From assembly GCF_016583745.1 (NCBI RefSeq), contig NZ_NRRQ01000004.1, positions 1-64,000 of the forward strand: a DNA stretch of 64,000 nucleotides. Reading direction: 5' to 3'. Positions within the stretch are counted from its first letter, which is position 1. The number at the start of each line of letters is the position of its first letter. The DNA comes from Chromatium okenii (GTDB lineage: Bacteria > Pseudomonadota > Gammaproteobacteria > Chromatiales > Chromatiaceae). A program made the position numbers and the translations under genes. The notes below the pieces were generated by a model that searched no databases, was not told where the DNA came from, and saw only the letters and a list, made by a program, of their open reading frames with translations. Shown in pieces: positions 18,282-28,923 of this stretch.

Positions 18282-19424
18282 TTAATACGCGAGATGATCC
18301 TGTGCTTGGATTTCTTCCACTGTGACGCGCCGCCACATCATTACATAAGTCCAGGTGGTATACAGTAAAATCAACGGAATGAAGATCACCGCTGCCCAAA
18401 ACATCACGCTCAGGGTTAAATGACTGGATACAGCATCCCATGCAATTAAACTGCTATTCGGATGCGTCGTTGAGGGCATAATGAACGGAAACATCGCTGC
18501 GCCCGCTGTCATAATAATCCCAGTTAATCCCAAACTACTGGCAACTAACCCCCAACCCGGGCGGTCATTTAATGAACCGACAATGCTTAATCCTAAACCC
18601 GCAAATCCCAATAATGGGAATAGCAGCGTTAATGGATAAGTGCCATAGTTTGATAACCACGCATGAGCTTCTTGTATCACTTCTTTGGTTAAAGGATTGG
18701 GCGTGGCATTCGGAATGTGCTCGGATACAACGCGGAATCCGTCAATACCAGTCGCTAACCAGATGCCAGCCAATGCGAATGCGGCGATGGTGGCTAATCC
18801 AATCTGTTTGGTGACTGCTTTTGCGCGTTCGGCAATTGGTTCAGCGGTGCGTAATTGCAGCCAAATTGCGCCGTGCAAAGTCAACATTCCCAAGCTGATA
18901 AAGCCAGCCAGCAGCGCAAATGGATTGAGTAAGCCTAAAAAGCTGCCGCTGTAATACGGACGCAGGAAATCATCGAGATGAAACGGGACGCCTTGCAATA
19001 AATTGCCGAATGCAATCCCGAATACGAGCGCGGGCACTGCGCCGCCGATGAATAAGCCCCAATCCCACGCATTGCGCCAATGTTTATTGGCGATTTTGCT
19101 GCGATAATCAAATCCGACCGGGCGGAAAAATAACCCGAATAACGCCAATAACATGGCGAAATAAAAGCCGGAAAATGCTGCGGCATAAACCAGCGGCCAC
19201 GCTGCGAAAATCGCGCCGCCAGCAGTAATTAACCACACCTGATTACCGTCCCAATGCGGGCCAATGGTGTTAATGATGACGCGGCGTTCGTCGTCGGTTT
19301 TGCCCAAAAATGGCAGCAAGGTGCCGACGCCCATGTCCATTCCGTCGGTGACGGCAAAGCCAATCAGCAGGATGCCGACTAAAAGCCACCACACCACTTT
19401 CAGCGTTTCATAATCAAGAATCAT
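18282..19424 (-). CDS. cydB: Cytochrome bd ubiquinol oxidase subunit II
   Basis: Membrane partner of CydA in the high-affinity quinol:O2 oxidoreductase. 380 residues with multiple TM helices. Starts MILDYETLKVVWWLLVGILLIGFAVTDGMDMGVG (family N-terminus with the GMD-G motif), then RRVIINTIGPHWDGNQVWLI, FRPVGFDYRSK, and FPFIMPSTTHPNSSL. Long form like E. coli CydB (379). Fourteen bases separate it from cydA, so co-translation is likely. Confidence 0.97.
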   Translation of the reverse strand: MILDYETLKVVWWLLVGILLIGFAVTDGMDMGVGTLLPFLGKTDDERRVIINTIGPHWDGNQVWLITAGGAIFAAWPLVYAAAFSGFYFAMLLALFGLFFRPVGFDYRSKIANKHWRNAWDWGLFIGGAVPALVFGIAFGNLLQGVPFHLDDFLRPYYSGSFLGLLNPFALLAGFISLGMLTLHGAIWLQLRTAEPIAERAKAVTKQIGLATIAAFALAGIWLATGIDGFRVVSEHIPNATPNPLTKEVIQEAHAWLSNYGTYPLTLLFPLLGFAGLGLSIVGSLNDRPGWGLVASSLGLTGIIMTAGAAMFPFIMPSTTHPNSSLIAWDAVSSHLTLSVMFWAAVIFIPLILLYTTWTYVMMWRRVTVEEIQAQDHLAY

Positions 19425-19438
19425 CGTTGCTACTCCGG

Positions 19439-21040
19439 CTATTCGACTGGTTTTTGCGGCGCGGTGGCTGGCGTCATCCCGCCGGCGTGACCGCTCTGTT
19501 CGTGATGGTAGCGCCCGGTGTGGAGCGAACTCGGCCCCAGCCGCGCAAACTTCACCATCAGGAACATTTCGATCATAAACAACGTGGTATAGAAGATCAG
19601 GAACCCGGATATGCTGATGATGAGATCGTTCGCAGTCAGGCTAGAAGCGGCGATGCTGGTCGGCAGCACTTCACCAATCGCCCACGGTTGGCGACCGAAT
19701 TCCGCGACAAACCAGCCGGTTTCCACTGCAATCCAAGGCATCGGAATGCTGAATAAAAACAGCCACAGCAGCCAGCGTTGCTGTTGAATCACGCGCTTGG
19801 CGTTGAAATAAAATCCCAGCACCAGCAGCAGCAACATCCACACACCCGCGCCCACCATCACGCGAAATGCCCAGAAAATCGGCGCGACTTCGGGAATCGA
19901 ATCCTTGACCGCCAGTTGGATTTGCTCCTCGCTGGCTTGTGCGGGATTCTCGACATAGGTTTTGAGCAGTAGCCCGTAGCCTAAATCCGCCTTGTGCTTT
20001 TCAAATGCGGTGCGATTCTCCGGCGTGTCCGCGCCGCCGCGCAGCAATTCCAAATACTCGTACGCAATCATGCCGTTACGAATCCGCACCTCGTGCTCCG
20101 CCATCAAATCTTTCAAACCTTTGACTTCGGTGTCGAGCGAGCGGGTGGCGATCAAACCCAGCAGCCACGGGATTTTGATCGCGTCGTGGGTTTCGCGGTC
20201 GTCGTTATTGGGATTGCCGTACACGGTGAACGCCGCTGGTGCGGGTTCGGTTTCCCATTCCGCTTCAATCGCCGCCAATTTCACCCGTTGAATGTCGCCG
20301 ACCTCATAACCGGATTCATCGCCGAGCAAAATCACCGACAAAATCGACGCCATGCCAAAGCCGACGGCGACGGAAAACGAGCGTTTGGCAAAGGCGAGAT
20401 CGCGCCCTTTCAACATGTACCACGCGCTGATGCCGAGCACGAACATCGACGCAGTGACATAACCGGCAGCGACGGTGTGGACGAATTTGACCTGCGCGAC
20501 CGGATTCGTGACCAATTCGGCAAAGCTGGTCATTTCCATGCGCATGGTTTCAAAGCTGAATTCTGCGCCGACCGGATTTTGCATCCAGCCGTTGGCGATC
20601 AAAATCCACAGCGCCGACAGGTTGGAGCCGAACGCCATTAAAAAGGTGACGCCCAGATGCTGGCGCTTGCTCAGGCGTTCCCAGCCGAGGAAAAACAAGC
20701 CAATGAAGGTCGATTCCAAAAAGAACGCCATCAAGCCTTCAATTGCCAAGGGAGCGCCAAACACGTCGCCAACATAATGGCTGTAATACGCCCAATTGGT
20801 GCCGAATTGGAATTCCATCGTTAAGCCGGTGGTGACACCGAGCGCGAAGTTAATTCCGAATAATTTGCCCCAAAACTTGACCATATCGCGGTAAATCTCG
20901 CGCCCAGTCATCACATACACGCTTTCCATGATGACCAAAATCCACGACAAACCGAGCGTCAACGGAACAAACAAAAAGTGATACAGCGCCGTGCTGGCAA
21001 ACTGCCAGCGCGAGAGTTCAATCATGGAGCTATCGAGCAT
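19439..21040 (-). CDS. cydA: Cytochrome bd ubiquinol oxidase subunit I
   Basis: Haem-bearing subunit oxidising ubiquinol at the periplasmic side. 533 residues, close to E. coli CydA (522). Conserved stretches: [24 protein letters not shown] with the haem b595 axial His, [37 protein letters not shown] with the quinol/proton-path Glu, [24 protein letters not shown] with a haem b558 His, and [13 protein letters not shown]. The Q-loop is the long type. RBS GAGGAG precedes ATG 21040. The His/Glu-rich extension [14 protein letters not shown] at the C-terminus resembles that of E. coli. Confidence 0.98.
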   Translation of the reverse strand: MLDSSMIELSRWQFASTALYHFLFVPLTLGLSWILVIMESVYVMTGREIYRDMVKFWGKLFGINFALGVTTGLTMEFQFGTNWAYYSHYVGDVFGAPLAIEGLMAFFLESTFIGLFFLGWERLSKRQHLGVTFLMAFGSNLSALWILIANGWMQNPVGAEFSFETMRMEMTSFAELVTNPVAQVKFVHTVAAGYVTASMFVLGISAWYMLKGRDLAFAKRSFSVAVGFGMASILSVILLGDESGYEVGDIQRVKLAAIEAEWETEPAPAAFTVYGNPNNDDRETHDAIKIPWLLGLIATRSLDTEVKGLKDLMAEHEVRIRNGMIAYEYLELLRGGADTPENRTAFEKHKADLGYGLLLKTYVENPAQASEEQIQLAVKDSIPEVAPIFWAFRVMVGAGVWMLLLLVLGFYFNAKRVIQQQRWLLWLFLFSIPMPWIAVETGWFVAEFGRQPWAIGEVLPTSIAASSLTANDLIISISGFLIFYTTLFMIEMFLMVKFARLGPSSLHTGRYHHEQSGHAGGMTPATAPQKPVE

Positions 21041-21529
21041 GAGCCAGTCTCCTCATTTGCAATGAAATCAAGCAATACACGCACTTCTTAGCTGACGGCA
21101 GCGGACGCGATGGAGCTGGAACGCTCGTCAACTGTGACGCAGATTGGTGCGACAGATCAGCGATGAAAGGGATCGTGCTGCTGTCTGGGGCAATCATATC
21201 AGGAAGGGCTGCGCCCCCGCGCCGGTCGCTCGCGCCCGCCAAAAAGCTGCCAGACCCCAGAAGCAGACTGCAAAAAAATACTGATTTTTATCACATAATT
21301 GACAAATGACCGATAAAGTCAACAGTCGCACCCTTACACTCACGGGAATAAAATCAGCGCCAATTTACCGCTGCACCCGTTGTTTTAGCGAAAACTGATA
21401 AACTAATGAACTGCACGATCCGCTAACCACCGCGCTGAAAGTGCTTTTTTTAATGTTTACCCTCATTAAAACTCACCACTTTATCGTGATTCAATCTATT
21501 GTACTTGCCTTTTAGCAGCAAGGTTTTAT
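21041..21529. promoter_or_regulatory. Divergent intergenic region of cydA and a chemoreceptor, with an FNR-type dyad
   Basis: 489 bases without a gene. It contains TGATTTTTATCA at 21282-21293, a perfect TGAT-N4-ATCA dyad (FNR/ANR/DNR consensus TTGAT-N4-ATCAA less the outer bases). Just beyond is TTGAC-N14-GTCAA (about 21300-21324). The dyad is about 240 bases from either start codon, so it could act on cydA, on the chemoreceptor gene, or both. No clear -35/-10 pair could be assigned by eye. Confidence 0.5.
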
Positions 21530-23215
21530 ATGGAGCATTACATGAAGAATATGCGTTTGAGCGTCAAGTTAATCGTCAGTTTTTTATCAGTAGCAATGAT
21601 CGTATTGGTCGTCGGTTTAATTGGAATAAAAGGCGAAATAGATATGCGCAATCATATCGAAATGATCGGACAAACGCGCTTACCTGCAATTATTGAATTA
21701 GATCGGATGAACATCGAACGCTTACAGGTTCGCACCCAAACCCGTACCATCATGGCGCATGTGAATTGGACTGCCGAAACAGCGGCAGCATTAGAGTTGA
21801 TTTCTCGGCAACGCTTGGCATCGTGGAAAATTGTTGAAGACGCTATTGCAGCGTATGAAAAATTACCAAAAAGTAGCGATGAAAAAGCGGTCAATCAGGT
21901 GTTTAAGACCGAATATTCAGCATGGCGAGCAAACTATATTCCCGTCGATCAACTGCTCTTGAAAATGGCACAAGCGCCAACTGCGGAATCCTACGCACCA
22001 TTGTATGAAGAATTTATTAGCTTAGTGAAAAAAATGACGCAGGTATCCGACCGAGTTGGCGTACTCATTGATACAATGATTGCATTTAATAATCAAAGCA
22101 CTCACGCCGCCGTTGAGCTGGCATTAAAAGAATCTGGACAAATGTTTCAATGGATGAGCGTTGGCATTGTATTCGCGTTGAGTTTAGCGGTTGGTTTAGG
22201 CTTATTTATTACCCGCGACACCTTGCGACATATTGGCGGCGAGCCAGCGGTGGTAGTCAATATCGTCAATCGCGTTACTGCCGGTGATTTCACCACACCA
22301 ATTGCATTACGCCCTGATGATACCGATAGTTTATTAGCCGCTTTTGCGCACATGGTGACAAATATGCGGCGCGTATTAAATGAAGTGACGACAGCCAGTG
22401 TGCAGGTTGCCGCAGCAGCAGAACAATTGTCAGCAACCAGTGAACAAATGCGCGAACAAGTGCGTTTAGAACAATCTGAAACCGATCAAGTCGTCACTGC
22501 CATGAATGAAATGAGTACGACGGTAGAAGAAGTTGCGCGTCATGCTGCTGCTGCCGCAACTGCTGCGCGTGAAACGGATCAAGAAACCGAAGCCGGCAGC
22601 AAGGTTGTGATGCGAACGGTTGCCGCTATTGAAGCATTAGCGCAAGAAGTGGAAGCCGCCGGCGCAGTGATTGCGCAATTGTCCGTTGATAGTACTGAAA
22701 TTGGTGCGGTATTAGATGTCATTCGTGGCGTAGCAGAACAAACCAATTTATTAGCATTGAATGCCGCAATTGAAGCGGCGCGAGCGGGTGAACAAGGACG
22801 CGGATTTGCGGTAGTTGCAGCAGAAGTACGCACGCTGGCAAGTCGCACACAATCATCAATTTTAGATATTCAAGCGAAAATTGAACGGGTGCAAAATAGT
22901 TCAGCCGGTGCTGTACAGGTGATGGAAAAAGGGCAAGTGAAAGCGCGAGAAAGTGTCGCTCAAGCGCGACAAGCTGGCGAATCATTACATGTGATTAGCG
23001 TGTCAATTACGAGCATCAATGATATGAACCGCCAAATTGCTAGTGCGGCGGAAGAACAAAGCGCCGTTGCAGAAGAAATCAATCGCAATATCCATACGAT
23101 TTCTGGCACGGTGGATCAAACGGCTACTGGTTCAGCGCATATTGCAACGGCAAGTGAAGAATTGGCACGCTTGGCTGCGCAATTACAAGAGCGGCTGGCG
23201 CAATTTAATATCTAA
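21530..23215 (+). CDS. Methyl-accepting chemotaxis protein (4HB-type sensor)
   Basis: 561 residues. TM1 near residues 14-32 ([19 protein letters not shown]), periplasmic four-helix-bundle sensor (about 35-205; [25 protein letters not shown], and a Lys-Asn-rich helix), TM2 near 208-226, HAMP ([26 protein letters not shown]), then the cytoplasmic coiled coil with the signalling tip [35 protein letters not shown] split across about 400-435. Ligand unknown. ATG 21530 or 21542 are both possible. It is followed after 34 bases by a REC-HDOD gene. Confidence 0.94.
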   Translation: MEHYMKNMRLSVKLIVSFLSVAMIVLVVGLIGIKGEIDMRNHIEMIGQTRLPAIIELDRMNIERLQVRTQTRTIMAHVNWTAETAAALELISRQRLASWKIVEDAIAAYEKLPKSSDEKAVNQVFKTEYSAWRANYIPVDQLLLKMAQAPTAESYAPLYEEFISLVKKMTQVSDRVGVLIDTMIAFNNQSTHAAVELALKESGQMFQWMSVGIVFALSLAVGLGLFITRDTLRHIGGEPAVVVNIVNRVTAGDFTTPIALRPDDTDSLLAAFAHMVTNMRRVLNEVTTASVQVAAAAEQLSATSEQMREQVRLEQSETDQVVTAMNEMSTTVEEVARHAAAAATAARETDQETEAGSKVVMRTVAAIEALAQEVEAAGAVIAQLSVDSTEIGAVLDVIRGVAEQTNLLALNAAIEAARAGEQGRGFAVVAAEVRTLASRTQSSILDIQAKIERVQNSSAGAVQVMEKGQVKARESVAQARQAGESLHVISVSITSINDMNRQIASAAEEQSAVAEEINRNIHTISGTVDQTATGSAHIATASEELARLAAQLQERLAQFNI

Positions 23216-23249
23216 ATGATTGCTCACGATCTGAATATAGAGATTTCCA

Positions 23250-24470
23250 ATGCGTATCATTGTAATTGAAGATGATGCCTCAACTGGCGCACTTTTGGTG
23301 CAATTGGTAAAACGATTATGGACAAACACCAGTGTTTATTTAGCGTCTGATGCTGCTTCCGGTTTGGAGCAATGGCGCGATCATGGCGCTGATCTCATTC
23401 TCTTAGATTGGGCTTTGCCGGGCATGAGCGGCATTGAGATTTTGAAGCAAATCAGACGCGCTGATACGACAGTAAAATGCGTGATGATTTCTGGTCACGC
23501 CGAGCGCGATGTCATTCTGTCAGCTCGCGCTTATCAAGTCGATGCGTTTATTGTAAAACCGTTTAATGCCAAGCAAGTGATGGCACGACTTGGCGAAATA
23601 ATGGCGCTGCCGGAACCATCTTCACCTTCACCCGCTACCGGTCATTTTGAAAGTTTTGAGGATTTTATTCATTTTCAGATGAATAAAGGCACGCTAGGAT
23701 TGCCAATTGATCCGGCATTGGTGAATTCGATTGAAGGAATGCGCACCGCTACGGCTGGAGAGCGTGTGCGGGTTTTGCGGCGCTGCCAATTTCATCCCGC
23801 GTTGGTGTTTCGGCTATTAAGTTTAGCGAATAGCGGTCAATACGTTCAAGGCATGGAATCAGTTGAAACTTTTGAAAACGCAATTCAAGCTGTCGGTTTA
23901 GATGGATTTATTAATTTGGCAGTGGAAATGTCGTTGCATCCCGGTAGTCATTTGCGCCAAGAGTTTCTCATTGCCCACCAGAATAAATATCAACGCGACG
24001 GCTTGGCATTAGCAGAAGTGATTATGAAATTGTCGGCAACGTTGAGTTTCAGTTTTAATGCGGCGCGTTCGGCGTGTATGTTGTATCGGGTGGGCGAATT
24101 GTCGTTATTGCAAGTGATGCAGGCGTGGCTTGATTTGGGTTATTCATTGAGTGAAGAAGATTGCACCGCAACTCTGAAAGCCTATTCTGCTGCCACTGGA
24201 AATCGGATTAAAACGCAATGGAATATCCCCAATACTATTCGCGGGCGCATCGGTGCCGCTCATTTATTGCCGTCGGGTACGGTAAAAATTGATGCGCTGG
24301 TGATGCGCATTGCGCACCTGTTATTAACCAATGATACTCAACACGAATTGCCGCGTTTAGTAGCGCGGGTCGGTTTAACTGAAACGCAATTGGATCAGTA
24401 CCGCCCCAACGCTATTAAAGATGAACGCCTCAATGAAGCGGTTGTGGATGATGAATCAAGCGCGGAGTGA
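23250..24470 (+). CDS. Response regulator with HDOD-like output domain
   Basis: 406 residues. REC domain at 1-120: IIVIEDDAST, phosphoacceptor Asp in LILLDWALPGMSG (about 52), ISGH and FIVKPF. A serine/proline linker leads to an HDOD-like region (about 150-340): HPALVFRLLSLANSGQYVQGMESVETFENAIQAVGLDGFINLAVEMSL in segments that follow the HDOD pattern (R-LL-LANS, AI-x-LG). HDOD is a catalytically dead HD-like fold used in signalling. The C-terminal 60 residues are acidic. Probably co-transcribed with the chemoreceptor 34 bases upstream. The tail end faces a GGDEF-EAL gene 7 bases away on the other strand. Confidence 0.85.
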   Translation: MRIIVIEDDASTGALLVQLVKRLWTNTSVYLASDAASGLEQWRDHGADLILLDWALPGMSGIEILKQIRRADTTVKCVMISGHAERDVILSARAYQVDAFIVKPFNAKQVMARLGEIMALPEPSSPSPATGHFESFEDFIHFQMNKGTLGLPIDPALVNSIEGMRTATAGERVRVLRRCQFHPALVFRLLSLANSGQYVQGMESVETFENAIQAVGLDGFINLAVEMSLHPGSHLRQEFLIAHQNKYQRDGLALAEVIMKLSATLSFSFNAARSACMLYRVGELSLLQVMQAWLDLGYSLSEEDCTATLKAYSAATGNRIKTQWNIPNTIRGRIGAAHLLPSGTVKIDALVMRIAHLLLTNDTQHELPRLVARVGLTETQLDQYRPNAIKDERLNEAVVDDESSAE

Positions 24471-24477
24471 TGACGCG

Positions 24478-26640
24478 CTAATCGCTCAATGCGAGGTCTG
24501 CACCGGGGCGGACAAATTCAGCAATCAATGTTTCTAGTTGTGCCGCTGCCATTGGTTTGCCAATTAAATACCCTTGAATTTCATGAACACCCAACGCTTC
24601 AATAAAATCACATTGCCGCAGCGTTTCGACGCCTTCTGCAATCACGCTTAATCCCATTGTTTGCCCAATTGCGGTCACGGCTCGCACGATCACGCGGTCG
24701 GCTTGGGCGTGAGTGATATTGGTGACAAAGGTGCGATCAATTTTAATGGTATCAATGGGAAAGCGAAGTAAGTATTCCAGCGAGGAGTGACCAATGCCAA
24801 AATCATCAATAGCAATCTTTAATCCAATAGCGCGGAGGCGTCCTAATAATGCAATGGCGCTGGTGGGGTCTTGCATTGCTAAACTTTCAGTGATTTCTAG
24901 TTCTAAATGCGCTGGCTGTACTCCAGTTTTGGCAATGACCTGTTGAATGGTGGCGAATAAATTAGGCTCCAAAAATTGGCGCGGCGATAAGTTAATTCCG
25001 ACGCGCAAATTCAATCCGGCGCTTTCCCAGCGTTGCGCTTGCCGACAGGCTTCTTCTAAAACCCATTGTCCAACTGTGGCAATTAAACCGAGATTTTCTA
25101 ATAACGGGATGAACCGCACCGGCGACACCATTCCTAACGTGGGATGTTGCCAGCGCAGCAGCGCCTCCGCGCCGACGATGGTGCCGGTGCGCAGTTCCAT
25201 TTGCGGTTGATATACGAGAAAAAATTCGTCGCGTTCGAGCGCCGTGTGCAGCGCCCGTTCCACTGCCAAGGTTTCGGTGAAGCGTGATTGCGAGGGCGGC
25301 AGCGGCGTGGCAACCAGCACGGCTCGCGCTTGACTCCGCGCCAGCCGTTGCGCGTCCTGCGCGAGCATGAGCAGTTGATTGGGGTCGGTGCCGTGTTCTG
25401 GTGCGACTGCGACGCCGACGCTGAACGTCAAAATGGTTTCGTCAGCGGCGAGATGAAGATGAAAAGGACGTCGCAGTTGCACCAAGATTGATTCGAGTCG
25501 ATCCAAACCGGCGGCGAGCGTGGCGGCGCGGATCAACAGGGCAAATTCATCGCCGCCAACTCGTGCCAAGGCGTCCTGCACCACCACTAAACGGCGCAGG
25601 CGTCGTGCCAGTCGTGTCAACAGCAGATCGCCGCCAGCTTCGCCGAGGGCTTCGTTGTGGCGATGAAAGCGGGCGATGTCGAGCCAGATAATCAGCAGCA
25701 CTTCGTCATCATCCAAATCAAGCGTGCTCAACACTTCGGCGCTGCGGCGCAGGAAGAGCCGTCGATTGGGGAGGTCGGTGAGATCGTCGTGCAGGGCGAG
25801 ATAATCGACCAGCGCCTCGGTTTGGCGCAGCGCGGTGACATCTTGCACGGCACCAAACACGACGGCTTGATCTGCGCCTTGCACGCCGCGTTCGCCCACC
25901 AAGCGCACCAAACGTTCGATGCCGGCGGTGTGGACGCGCAGCTCCAGTTCCAACGGCGTATTGGCTTGGCGGGTCAAGGTCAATAAGCGTTGGGCGCGGG
26001 TGCGGTCGTCAGGATGAACCAGCGCCAGCAGTTCTCCCAGCCAGCCCACCGCCGGGCTGGCCACGCCGAGCACAGCGTGGAGATCGTCTGACCAATGGAG
26101 GGAATCGTCACTCAAGCGCCATTCCCAAAAAGCGAGCTTGGCGATGCGACAGGCGGAGAGTTGACGCAAATGGCTGCGGCGCACTTCGCGCCCCAATTGC
26201 CCGCTGCGCAGGGCGTAGCGCACCCGCTGCGTTAGCAACGTCCAGTTAATTGGCTTGGTAATAAAATCAGTGGCACCGGCGCTAAACGCATGATCAATCG
26301 CTTTCAAATCATTGGCACCGGTCAACATGATCAGCGGGGTGCCGGCATCTTGATCAAGCGCACGCATTTGTACGCAGGTGGCAAAACCATCAAGCACTGG
26401 CATCATCACATCTAATAACACCAGCGCCGGGTGATGTTGTGCGAACAGCGCCACCGCTTCCATTCCATCGCTGGCTTCAATCACCACAAAACCTTGACGA
26501 CTCAACACGCCGCGTAACAACAAGCGCGTCGGTGTGTCATCATCAACGATCAACAACACTTCACCGGTTGGCAATAATTCGGCAGGCGCAGATGGAACTG
26601 GGGACATTGTATTCAGCGGAGGCGGCGGATCAGATTGCAC
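24478..26640 (-). CDS. Response regulator with REC-PAS-GGDEF-EAL (c-di-GMP turnover)
   Basis: 720 residues. REC at about 27-145 (LLIVDDDTPTRLLLRG, phosphoacceptor in LVLLDVMMPVLDG, FITKPI), PAS/PAC at about 160-275, GGDEF at about 280-440, EAL at about 455-705. The GGDEF signature is intact (ARVGGDEFALL), and the EAL domain keeps EALLRWQHP, EITESL, IDDFGIGHSSLEYL, IKIDRTFV and VIAEGVET, so both diguanylate cyclase and phosphodiesterase activities are possible; which dominates cannot be read. Divergent from an Hpt gene, sharing a 90-base spacer. Confidence 0.93.
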   Translation of the reverse strand: MQSDPPPPLNTMSPVPSAPAELLPTGEVLLIVDDDTPTRLLLRGVLSRQGFVVIEASDGMEAVALFAQHHPALVLLDVMMPVLDGFATCVQMRALDQDAGTPLIMLTGANDLKAIDHAFSAGATDFITKPINWTLLTQRVRYALRSGQLGREVRRSHLRQLSACRIAKLAFWEWRLSDDSLHWSDDLHAVLGVASPAVGWLGELLALVHPDDRTRAQRLLTLTRQANTPLELELRVHTAGIERLVRLVGERGVQGADQAVVFGAVQDVTALRQTEALVDYLALHDDLTDLPNRRLFLRRSAEVLSTLDLDDDEVLLIIWLDIARFHRHNEALGEAGGDLLLTRLARRLRRLVVVQDALARVGGDEFALLIRAATLAAGLDRLESILVQLRRPFHLHLAADETILTFSVGVAVAPEHGTDPNQLLMLAQDAQRLARSQARAVLVATPLPPSQSRFTETLAVERALHTALERDEFFLVYQPQMELRTGTIVGAEALLRWQHPTLGMVSPVRFIPLLENLGLIATVGQWVLEEACRQAQRWESAGLNLRVGINLSPRQFLEPNLFATIQQVIAKTGVQPAHLELEITESLAMQDPTSAIALLGRLRAIGLKIAIDDFGIGHSSLEYLLRFPIDTIKIDRTFVTNITHAQADRVIVRAVTAIGQTMGLSVIAEGVETLRQCDFIEALGVHEIQGYLIGKPMAAAQLETLIAEFVRPGADLALSD

Positions 26641-26729
26641 GGTTATGACTCACTATTATTCGAGACCGCAGTGGACAATGGTGACCACTGTATTAAAAAG
26701 AAACATCAGATATAAAGGAGACACGCGGC

Positions 26730-27089
26730 ATGATGTATTTAGATGATGAAGTGCTCAATGAATTGTTAGAGATTTTAGGCGAAGAGGATTTATGTGCCAT
26801 TACGACCAGTTTTGTTGAACAATTGACGCAACAATTGACCGATTTGGCGACGTATTGCGCCCAAGCCGAACTCGCAGAAACTGCCCGCATTGCCCATTCT
26901 CTCAAAGGTGGGGCTGGCAATCTGGGAGCCAATGCGCTGTCTGATGCGGCGGCGGTATTGGAGCGGCAGGCACGGGCGGGAGCGGCAGAACAGGTGCTGG
27001 CGGCGATGCAGGCGTTGCCCGATGTTGCTCACCAAACGGTCGCTGCGCTGCGCGAGCGTGGTTATTTACCACCGGATTCTGCTGCCTGA
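26730..27089 (+). CDS. Stand-alone histidine phosphotransfer (Hpt) protein
   Basis: 119 residues, all-helical Hpt module: VLNELLEILGEEDLCAITTSFVEQL, then the phospho-His signature ARIAHSLKGGAGNLGANALSDAAAVLE (His about 56). Such proteins relay phosphate between hybrid kinases and REC proteins. AAGGAG precedes the ATG; 26730 and 26733 are both ATG. Its obvious neighbour is the REC-PAS-GGDEF-EAL gene on the opposite strand; the hybrid kinase at 36-40 kb carries its own Hpt. Partner assignment is inference. Confidence 0.9.
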   Translation: MMYLDDEVLNELLEILGEEDLCAITTSFVEQLTQQLTDLATYCAQAELAETARIAHSLKGGAGNLGANALSDAAAVLERQARAGAAEQVLAAMQALPDVAHQTVAALRERGYLPPDSAA

Positions 27090-27105
27090 GTCGGGTCATT
27101 TTGAA

Positions 27106-27127
27106 GTTGTCAGTTGTCAGTTGACAA
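27106..27127. repeat. GTTGTCAGTTG-type dispersed word
   Basis: GTTGTCAGTTGTCAGTTGAC, a doubled copy of the word, 16 bases after the Hpt stop. The rest of the spacer to coaBC (to 27231) is AT-rich and shows no further clear structure. Confidence 0.65.
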
Positions 27128-27231
27128 ATGAATTTAACAACATCAATTACTTAAATTTTTCACTGCGTCGTGCCTTCCCAGACTCAGTTGGATTTACTGC
27201 TCATCACCATCTGACCACTCACAACAAACCC

Positions 27232-28458
27232 ATGACCATTCACACAGCCCCCACACACGACCGCTCACACATTGTGCTTGGCATTGGCGGCGGTATCTCC
27301 GCGTACAAATCCGTTGATCTCGTGCGGCGTTTGAAAGAACGCGGCTTTGAGGTGCGCGTCGTGATGACGCAAGCCGCCACTGCGTTAGTGACGCCGCTGA
27401 CATTTCAAGCTGTGTCCGGGCATCCGGTGCGCACGAGCCTGCTTGATCCCGGCGCTGAGGCGGGCATGAATCATATCGAGCTGGCGCGGTGGGCAGATTG
27501 GCTGCTGATTGCGCCAGCGACAGCGGATTTGATGGCGCGTCTCGCCGCTGGCATTGCCGATGATCTGCTGACGACGCTGGCGCTGGCGACTAACGCGCCA
27601 CTGTGTCTCGCGCCGGCGATGAATCAACACATGTGGCGACATCCGGCGACGCAGGAAAATCTGCAAACGTTGCGCGAGCGCGGGGCGCGGATTCTCGGCC
27701 CGGCGGAAGGCGATCAGGCCTGCGGGGACAGCGGGCCGGGGCGGATGCTGGAGCCAGCCGAGTTGGCGGAGGCGATGCGTCCACAAGCGGAACGGCGTTT
27801 GATCGGCGTGCGGACGGTGCTCACTGCCGGCCCGACGCGAGAACCGTTGGACCCGGTGCGTTATCTCAGCAATCGCAGTTCGGGGCGGATGGGTTATGCG
27901 CTGGCGGCGGCGCTGACGCATCGCGGGGCGCAGGTGACGCTCATCACTGGACCGTCGGCGCTGCCGGTGCCGACGGTGGCGGAGGTGGTGCAGGTGGAAA
28001 CGGCGCTGGAGATGCACGCAGCGGTGCTGGCGCGAATGGCTGACTGTGAGTTGTTTGTGGCGACGGCGGCGGTCGCGGATTATCGCCCGCTGGAGTGCGC
28101 GGCGCAGAAGCGCAAAAAGGATGCCGAGCTGCTGACGCTGCAATTGGTGCGTAATCCCGACATTCTCGCGGAGGTGGCAGCGCGGGAGTCGCCGCCGTTC
28201 ACGGTCGGATTTGCGGCGGAGACGGAGCAACTTGAAATCCATGCGCGGGCGAAGTTGGCGCATAAAAAAGTCAACCTGATTGCTGCCAATCAGGTCGGCG
28301 GGGCGGTTGGTGGTTTTGACCGTGAAGACAACGCGCTGACGGTGTTTTGGGAGGGCGGCAGCCGGGCGTTGCCGTTGATGTCAAAACCCAGTTTGGCGCG
28401 AGAACTGGCTGATTTAATTGCAGAACATTATCGAGGTGCGGATGCTACAGCAACTTGA
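27232..28458 (+). CDS. coaBC: Bifunctional phosphopantothenoylcysteine decarboxylase/synthetase CoaBC
   Basis: Two consecutive steps of coenzyme A synthesis. 408 residues from ATG 27232; the frame stays open far upstream, but the homologous part begins at [22 protein letters not shown]. CoaC half (1-190): FMN site, [22 protein letters not shown] and the catalytic Cys lid [10 protein letters not shown]. CoaB half: [21 protein letters not shown](R)[15 protein letters not shown], and [15 protein letters not shown]. Its end overlaps dut by 17 bases, the usual coaBC-dut pairing. Confidence 0.96.
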   Translation: MTIHTAPTHDRSHIVLGIGGGISAYKSVDLVRRLKERGFEVRVVMTQAATALVTPLTFQAVSGHPVRTSLLDPGAEAGMNHIELARWADWLLIAPATADLMARLAAGIADDLLTTLALATNAPLCLAPAMNQHMWRHPATQENLQTLRERGARILGPAEGDQACGDSGPGRMLEPAELAEAMRPQAERRLIGVRTVLTAGPTREPLDPVRYLSNRSSGRMGYALAAALTHRGAQVTLITGPSALPVPTVAEVVQVETALEMHAAVLARMADCELFVATAAVADYRPLECAAQKRKKDAELLTLQLVRNPDILAEVAARESPPFTVGFAAETEQLEIHARAKLAHKKVNLIAANQVGGAVGGFDREDNALTVFWEGGSRALPLMSKPSLARELADLIAEHYRGADATAT

Positions 28459-28921
28459 GGTCAAAATTCTCGATGCCCGTTTGGGCTGTGATTTTCCGTT
28501 GCCGCATTACGCGACCACCGGATCGGCGGGGCTGGATTTGCGGGCGATGTTGGATGCGCCGTTGGATTTGCAGCCCGGCGAGTGTGAGCTGGTGCCGACG
28601 GGGTTGGCGATTCATATCGGCACGCAAGGCGTGGCGGGGTTGGTGATGCCGCGCTCCGGGCTGGGACATCGTCACGGCATCGTGCTCGGCAATCTGGTGG
28701 GCTTGATTGACTCTGACTATCAAGGGCCGTTGCTGGTGTCGTGTTGGAACCGCAGCGACACCGCATTTCGGATCACGGTGGGCGAGTGGATTGCGCAATT
28801 GGTGCTGGTGCCGGTGCTGATGGCGAAACTGGTGGTGGTTGATGCGTTTCCACCGTCCGAGCGCGGCGCGGGTGGCTTTGGACATACGGGGCTGGGACTG
28901 CCGACGCCGCCGCCGCGTTGA
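28442..28921 (+). CDS. dut: Deoxyuridine 5'-triphosphate nucleotidohydrolase
   Basis: Hydrolyses dUTP to dUMP and pyrophosphate, keeping uracil out of DNA and feeding thymidylate synthesis. About 159 residues from ATG 28442 ([10 protein letters not shown]), trimeric dUTPase family. Motifs 1-5 are visible: [35 protein letters not shown], the Gln-containing [11 protein letters not shown], and [11 protein letters not shown] at the C-terminus. The start lies inside the coaBC 3' end, implying coupling. Confidence 0.96.
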   Translation: MLQQLEVKILDARLGCDFPLPHYATTGSAGLDLRAMLDAPLDLQPGECELVPTGLAIHIGTQGVAGLVMPRSGLGHRHGIVLGNLVGLIDSDYQGPLLVSCWNRSDTAFRITVGEWIAQLVLVPVLMAKLVVVDAFPPSERGAGGFGHTGLGLPTPPPR

Positions 28922-28923
28922 GG

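Noticed and set aside
26890-27231. 114-codon N-terminal extension of CoaBC
   Set aside because: It overlaps the Hpt gene in another frame, contains repeat sequence, and CoaBC homology starts right after ATG 27232.
27385-28263. Minus-strand open frame (292 codons) opposite coaBC
   Set aside because: Arg/Gln/His-rich antisense frame with no recognisable motif; coaBC motifs are complete on the plus strand.
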